A stretch of DNA of 64,000 bases from assembly GCA_009691855.1 (NCBI GenBank), contig SIAI01000016.1, positions 1 to 64,000 of the forward strand, written 5' to 3'. The notes beneath the pieces were generated by a model. That model saw only the letters and a program-made list of their open reading frames with translations. It had not been told where the DNA came from and did not search any database. This document shows, in pieces, positions 60,499 through 64,000 of this stretch (its first letter is position 1; each line of letters begins with the position of its first letter). The position numbers were made by a program, and so were the translations under genes. Source of the DNA: Planctomycetota bacterium. Lineage in GTDB: Bacteria; Planctomycetota; UBA1135; GCA-002686595.

Positions 60499-61971
60499 GT
60501 GACCCCGACCCCTCGCCTGCGTTTCGCGCCCTCGCCCACGGGCCACCTGCACATCGGCGGTGCCCGCACCGCGCTGTTCAACTGGGCCTACGCCCGACGC
60601 ATGGGCGGCAAGTTCCTGCTGCGCATCGAGGACACGGATCGCGAGCGCTCCCGGCCCGAGTACGAGCGCTCGATTCTCGAGGGCTTGCGCTGGATGGGCA
60701 TCGATTGGGACGAGGGCCCGGACGTCGGCGGACCGCTCGGTCCGTACCGCCAGTCCGAGCGCTACGAGCGCTACAAGGCGGCCGCGGAAGAGCTGCTCGC
60801 CACGGGCGCCGCCTACCTGTGCTTCTGCTCGGCCGAGCGCCTCGACGCTCTGCGCGCGGAGCGCACCCAAGCCCACGAGAACCCGGCCTACGACGGCAAG
60901 TGTCGCACGCTCGATCCGGCCGACAGCCTGCGGCGCCGCGCCGCCGGGGAGCCGGCCGTGCTGCGCTTCCGCGTGCCCGCGGGCCAGACGCGCCTCGACG
61001 ACTGGATCCGTGGCGAGGTGGTCTTCGACAACAAGGAGGTCGAGGACTGGGTGATGGTGCGCTCGAGCGGCGACCCGATCTACAACTTCGTGGTCGTGAT
61101 CGACGACATCGACATGGCCATCACGCACGTGCTGCGCGGCGAGGAGCACCTGACCAACACTCCCAAGCAGGTGCTGCTGTACCAGGCCTTCGCTCGTACG
61201 CCGCCGCTCTTCGCGCACTTGCCGCTGATGCTGGGCAAGGACAAGAAGAAGCTCTCCAAGCGTACCGGCGACACCTCGCTGCAGGACTACCGCGACAAGG
61301 GCTACCCGCCCGAGGCGGTGCTCAACTTCCTGGCCCTGCAGGGCTGGGCCCTGGACGACAAGACGACCGTGTTCTCGTTGGCGCAGCTGGTCGAGCGCTT
61401 CGATCCGCACCACGTCTCGCCCTCGGGCTCGATTTTCGATCCCGAGAAGTTCCTGTGGATGGCGGGCGAGTACATCCGTCACGACACGCTCGAGCGCGTG
61501 GCCGAGCGCTGCGCGCCGTTCGTCGTCGCCGCGGGATTGGCGACGCATGCCGAACTGGACGCGCGCCGCGACTGGTACCGTGCGGCTGTGGCGGCCGAGA
61601 AGGAGCGCATCCGCCTCTACTCCGAGCTGCCCGCGCGCATCGCCTACCTGTTCGCCAAGGACGCAGAGCTCGTCTACCAGGACGACGCCATGGCCGCCGC
61701 CAAGAAGCACGCCGAGCGCGTGGCTACGCTGACGGCCTACCTCGAATGGCTCGCGCCGCGCCTCGAGCCGCTGGAGGCGGCCGCCGTGCGCGACGCGACC
61801 AAGGCCTGGGTCAAGGAGCGCGCTCTGGCCATGCCGGCTCTGTTCCAGCCGCTGCGCTGCGCGTTGACCGGCGCTGCGGGCGGTGTCGATCTGTTCGAGG
61901 CCATGCGCTTGCTCGGCGCCGAACGCGTGCGCGCGCGCCTGGAGCTCGCGCTGCGCCGTCTCGCGGAGTGA
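60499..61971 (+). CDS. gltX: Glutamyl-tRNA synthetase
   Basis: A 490-residue class I synthetase with GTG start at 60499, giving MTPTPRLRFAPSPTGHLHIG. HIGH-type motif GHLHIGGARTALFNWAYAR, GEEHLTNTPKQ, and the KMSKS-type loop KKLSKRTGDTS. The C-terminal anticodon domain is complete. It charges tRNA-Glu, and in bacteria lacking GlnRS also tRNA-Gln; sequence alone does not decide which here. The following gene is 13 bp downstream. Confidence 0.95.
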   Translation: MTPTPRLRFAPSPTGHLHIGGARTALFNWAYARRMGGKFLLRIEDTDRERSRPEYERSILEGLRWMGIDWDEGPDVGGPLGPYRQSERYERYKAAAEELLATGAAYLCFCSAERLDALRAERTQAHENPAYDGKCRTLDPADSLRRRAAGEPAVLRFRVPAGQTRLDDWIRGEVVFDNKEVEDWVMVRSSGDPIYNFVVVIDDIDMAITHVLRGEEHLTNTPKQVLLYQAFARTPPLFAHLPLMLGKDKKKLSKRTGDTSLQDYRDKGYPPEAVLNFLALQGWALDDKTTVFSLAQLVERFDPHHVSPSGSIFDPEKFLWMAGEYIRHDTLERVAERCAPFVVAAGLATHAELDARRDWYRAAVAAEKERIRLYSELPARIAYLFAKDAELVYQDDAMAAAKKHAERVATLTAYLEWLAPRLEPLEAAAVRDATKAWVKERALAMPALFQPLRCALTGAAGGVDLFEAMRLLGAERVRARLELALRRLAE

Positions 61972-61984
61972 TGCGAGCGCGCAC

Positions 61985-62890
61985 ATGCAGGGCAGCCTGG
62001 CACTCTCGCGTGGGACGCTGTTCGTCGGCACGCACGCCAAGACCGCGCGCGTGCAGGCTTTCGACCTCGGTGGGCGCGCGCTCGCTCCCGGGTTCACCTT
62101 CCGCGATGCACGCCGCGGGCGCTCGTCGGTCTCGGGCCTCGCGGTGGACGAGGACCGCGGGCTGTGGATCGCCGACTCGCCCGCCGATCGTGTCCGGCTT
62201 TTCACCGTCTTCGGGCGCGAGGTTGGCGGGCTGGGCGAGACGGATGCGTCGGCCGGCGTGCCGCTCCTGCCCGGCCTGATCTCGGATCCCGTGGACGTGG
62301 CGGTGCAAGGCCACCGCGACCAGGGCCGGATCGCCATCGCCTGCGGTGGTGAGCGCCGGCACGCCGTGCAGCTCTTCGAGCCGGACCTGTCCTTCGTCCA
62401 GAGCTGCGCCGCGCTCGGGAGCCCGGAGCGCCTGTTCCAGGGCGTGACGCGGCTTGCTGCTCAGGGTGAGCTGCTGTACGCCGCCGAGGCCCTCGCGCGT
62501 CGCGTGCAGGTCTTCCGGGCGGGCGAGTTCCTGTTCGCCTTCCAGCTCACGGACCGCCAGGGCGAGCCCTACGAACCCAGCGCCCTGGCGCCGCTCGGGG
62601 ACGGGCGCCTCGTGGTCGGCTGTCGCGCGCCGCGCAGCGCCCTGTTCCTCGTCGATGGCGCTGGACGACCGCAACGGGAGCTCGCGCGAGAAGGCGAGGA
62701 GGAGGGTTGCGTCGACCAGCCCTGCGCCGCGGTGCTCGCGCCGGGCGCCGACGAGCGTCAGGCCAACCTGTTCGTGATGGACCGCGATGGCCTGCGCGTT
62801 CAGGTCTTCACGCTCGAGGGCCGCTGCCTCGGCTCGATCTCCCCGGACCCGGCCTCGCGAGCCGAGCGCAGGAAGAAAGGGGGCCGGTGA
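61985..62890 (+). CDS. NHL-like beta-propeller protein
   Basis: A 301-residue protein from ATG 61985. Repeats such as VSGLAVDEDRGLWIADSPAD, RVRLFTVFGREVGGLG and RVQVFRAGEFLFAFQL match NHL-type propeller blades, also seen in SMP-30-like proteins. No signal peptide is seen, so it may be cytoplasmic. The C-terminus is basic (RAERRKKGGR). No catalytic signature. It follows gltX by 13 bp and may be cotranscribed. Confidence 0.65.
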   Translation: MQGSLALSRGTLFVGTHAKTARVQAFDLGGRALAPGFTFRDARRGRSSVSGLAVDEDRGLWIADSPADRVRLFTVFGREVGGLGETDASAGVPLLPGLISDPVDVAVQGHRDQGRIAIACGGERRHAVQLFEPDLSFVQSCAALGSPERLFQGVTRLAAQGELLYAAEALARRVQVFRAGEFLFAFQLTDRQGEPYEPSALAPLGDGRLVVGCRAPRSALFLVDGAGRPQRELAREGEEEGCVDQPCAAVLAPGADERQANLFVMDRDGLRVQVFTLEGRCLGSISPDPASRAERRKKGGR

Positions 62891-63009
62891 TCCTTGCCAA
62901 CCACCGGCCCGAGGGAGAGAGGAGAATCAGTCAGGCTTCCCGGATATCTGCGCTGCTCGCAAAGCACAGACACCTCCCGACAGACTCCCGAGGCTGAGCC
63001 GAAGCCCAC

Positions 63010-63029
63010 CCCTATTTCAAAGAATAGGG
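63010..63029. terminator. Hairpin between convergent genes
   Basis: CCCTATT/AATAGGG stem with a 6-nt loop in the 211-bp gap 62891-63101 between two convergent genes. No T-run follows directly; a T7 run at 63063-63069 lacks a good stem. Possibly a bidirectional 3' end signal. Confidence 0.3.
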
Positions 63030-63101
63030 TCGGAGCTCAGGAACGCCATGGTGCCAGCCAGGTTTTTTTCGGGCTGTCCCCCGTGGACCTCCGTGAGCTT
63101 C

Positions 63102-63536
63102 TCAGGGCGTGCGTGGCCCAGTGAAAGGTAGGGGCGCGGGCGCCTCCTCGTCGGGTGGCGCCAAGGTCGCGTGGACCAGCAAGAGGGCCTCGATGTGGTC
63201 CTCGATCGCGCGGTCTGGAACGCCGCCGAGGACCAGGGCCCAAGCTCCGCCGACAGGGCTGGAGACGAGCTCTCCCGCGCGCAGCAGCTCGTCGCCAGCG
63301 CCCGGCTCGAGGCGCGCGCGCACGCGCCCGACCTGCGGCAGGGTCTCCGCTGCGCCGATGCTGAGGTGGGGGCTCCAACTTCCCTGCGCGCGCCCCCAGA
63401 GCGCCGCCGCCTGGGCGTGGCTGAGCTCGAGGGCGCCTTCGAGCAAGGCACGCCCGCGCTGTGCGGCTCCGCGGGCCGCGATCATGCGCTCGAGGAATGG
63501 CCCCAGCGCCGACTCGATCCTCGTCCTCCTCGTCAT
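63102..63536 (-). CDS. Small protein of unknown function
   Basis: A 144-residue protein from ATG 63536, preceded by AAAGGA eight bases or so before the start, which supports the call. It is Ala/Leu/Arg-rich (RGRALLEGALELSHAQAAAL, LRAGELVSSPVGGAWALVLG), with predicted mixed helices and strands; the pattern is weakly GAF-like but no residue supports binding or catalysis. It is divergent from the cysteine dioxygenase gene, with 66 bp between the starts. Confidence 0.5.
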   Translation of the reverse strand: MTRRTRIESALGPFLERMIAARGAAQRGRALLEGALELSHAQAAALWGRAQGSWSPHLSIGAAETLPQVGRVRARLEPGAGDELLRAGELVSSPVGGAWALVLGGVPDRAIEDHIEALLLVHATLAPPDEEAPAPLPFTGPRTP

Positions 63537-63602
63537 CCGGGTCCTTTGCTAGCCTCGCGCGAGCGCTCGGGCTGACGTTCTCCTCACTGGCACCGACTCC
63601 GC

Positions 63603-64000
63603 ATGGACACACAGGCTATCGACGCTCTCGTTCGCTCGCTGCAGGACGAGTTCCGCTCGCCTTCGAACGGGGCGCGCGCGGTGGAGCTGCTCGGCGAGTA
63701 TGCGCGCACCCAGAACGACTGGCGCGCCTTCGCGCTCTTTTCGGACCAGCACTACACGCGCAACCTGGTCGTGCGCGAGCCGCGCTTCGAGCTGATGGTG
63801 CTGTGCTGGAGCGCGGGACAGGAGAGCGCGATCCACAACCACGAGGGGCAGGATTGCTGGATGGCGGTGCTGGACGGCGAGGTCGAGGAAGTGCGCTTCC
63901 CGATGCCCGACGGTCCGCGGGGCCCACTCGCTGCCAAGGGGGCGGCAACCTTCCGCGCCGGCCAGGTGGCCTTCATCCGCGACGAGATCGGGCTGCACCT
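63603..64000 (+). CDS. Cysteine dioxygenase, C-terminus cut by window edge
   Basis: 132 codons are visible from ATG 63603. The cupin metal motif is SAIHNHEGQDCWMAVLDG, giving the first two Fe(II) histidines (HxH). The cysteine five residues after the second His matches Cys93 of mammalian cysteine dioxygenase, which cross-links to a tyrosine; many bacterial homologues have Gly there. The third His and the tyrosine lie beyond the window. The enzyme oxidises cysteine to cysteine sulfinate. 3-mercaptopropionate dioxygenase is a possible alternative. Confidence 0.85.
   Translation, partial: MDTQAIDALVRSLQDEFRSPSNGARAVELLGEYARTQNDWRAFALFSDQHYTRNLVVREPRFELMVLCWSAGQESAIHNHEGQDCWMAVLDGEVEEVRFPMPDGPRGPLAAKGAATFRAGQVAFIRDEIGLH

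Noticed and set aside
63063-63069. T7 run as an intrinsic terminator.
   Set aside because: No stable stem precedes it; only a 3-bp stem could be drawn.

Overview
The window is one contiguous stretch of very GC-rich bacterial chromosome, densely packed with genes and strongly biased to G/C at third codon positions. The content points to a planctomycete-like bacterium. It has a MoxR/DUF58/BatA-VWA operon carrying PQQ-type beta-propellers and squalene-cyclase-like toroid proteins. It also has SpoVG with an extra zinc ribbon, many secreted HEAT/TPR/FG-GAP/WD40-type proteins, many GTG/TTG starts and few Shine-Dalgarno sites. This is inferred from gene content; no 16S gene is present.

Layout. (1) 1-4463, minus strand: the translation block nusA-infB-rbfA, without rimP or ylxR. 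(2) 4600-11792, plus strand: a sigma-54-activator-like regulator with a changed GAFTGA loop, a HEAT/TPR protein, RlmI-type rRNA methyltransferase, thiS-thiG, a CPBP protease and a gamma-carbonic anhydrase-like protein, mostly with overlapping stop/start codons. (3) 11793-15596: a MITE-like inverted-repeat element, a large FG-GAP lipoprotein and a sugar-phosphate nucleotidylyltransferase, converging on larE. (4) 38804 down to 16438, minus strand: a ~22-kb run of eno, ftsB-like, PQQ propeller, moxR, DUF58, BatA/VWA, VWA, giant TPR/PQQ protein, toroid protein, DUF4175-like protein, giant coiled coil, second toroid protein. Genes overlap by 1-4 nt or are separated by a few bases, except where a 178-bp palindromic element sits between DUF58 and BatA and where a 130-bp gap precedes moxR.

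(5) 38891-45664, plus strand: a biosynthetic operon pssA-folK-panC-ispE-spoVG-DUF2520-aroDE(fusion)-aroK for phospholipid, folate, pantothenate, isoprenoid and shikimate synthesis. (6) 45753-50619: HEAT-repeat lipoprotein, initiator tRNA-fMet with its own promoter and terminator, and a Kup potassium transporter. (7) 50638-55710, minus strand: LMW phosphatase, WD40-like secreted protein, a frameshifted radical SAM gene and a secreted triple Cys-motif protein. (8) 55820-64000: a DUF3825-like protein, a polytopic membrane protein, queF, adenosine deaminase (minus), gltX, an NHL-like propeller, a small unknown (minus) and a cysteine dioxygenase cut by the window end.

The most interesting items are the MoxR/VWA/toroid/coiled-coil operon as a probable envelope-associated machine; a small palindromic element that appears to have inserted into a stop/start overlap while restoring both codons; SpoVG with an embedded zinc ribbon; an initiator tRNA with C1xU72 instead of C1xA72; and several start codons lying 6-7 nt after a -10-like hexamer, suggesting leaderless mRNAs.
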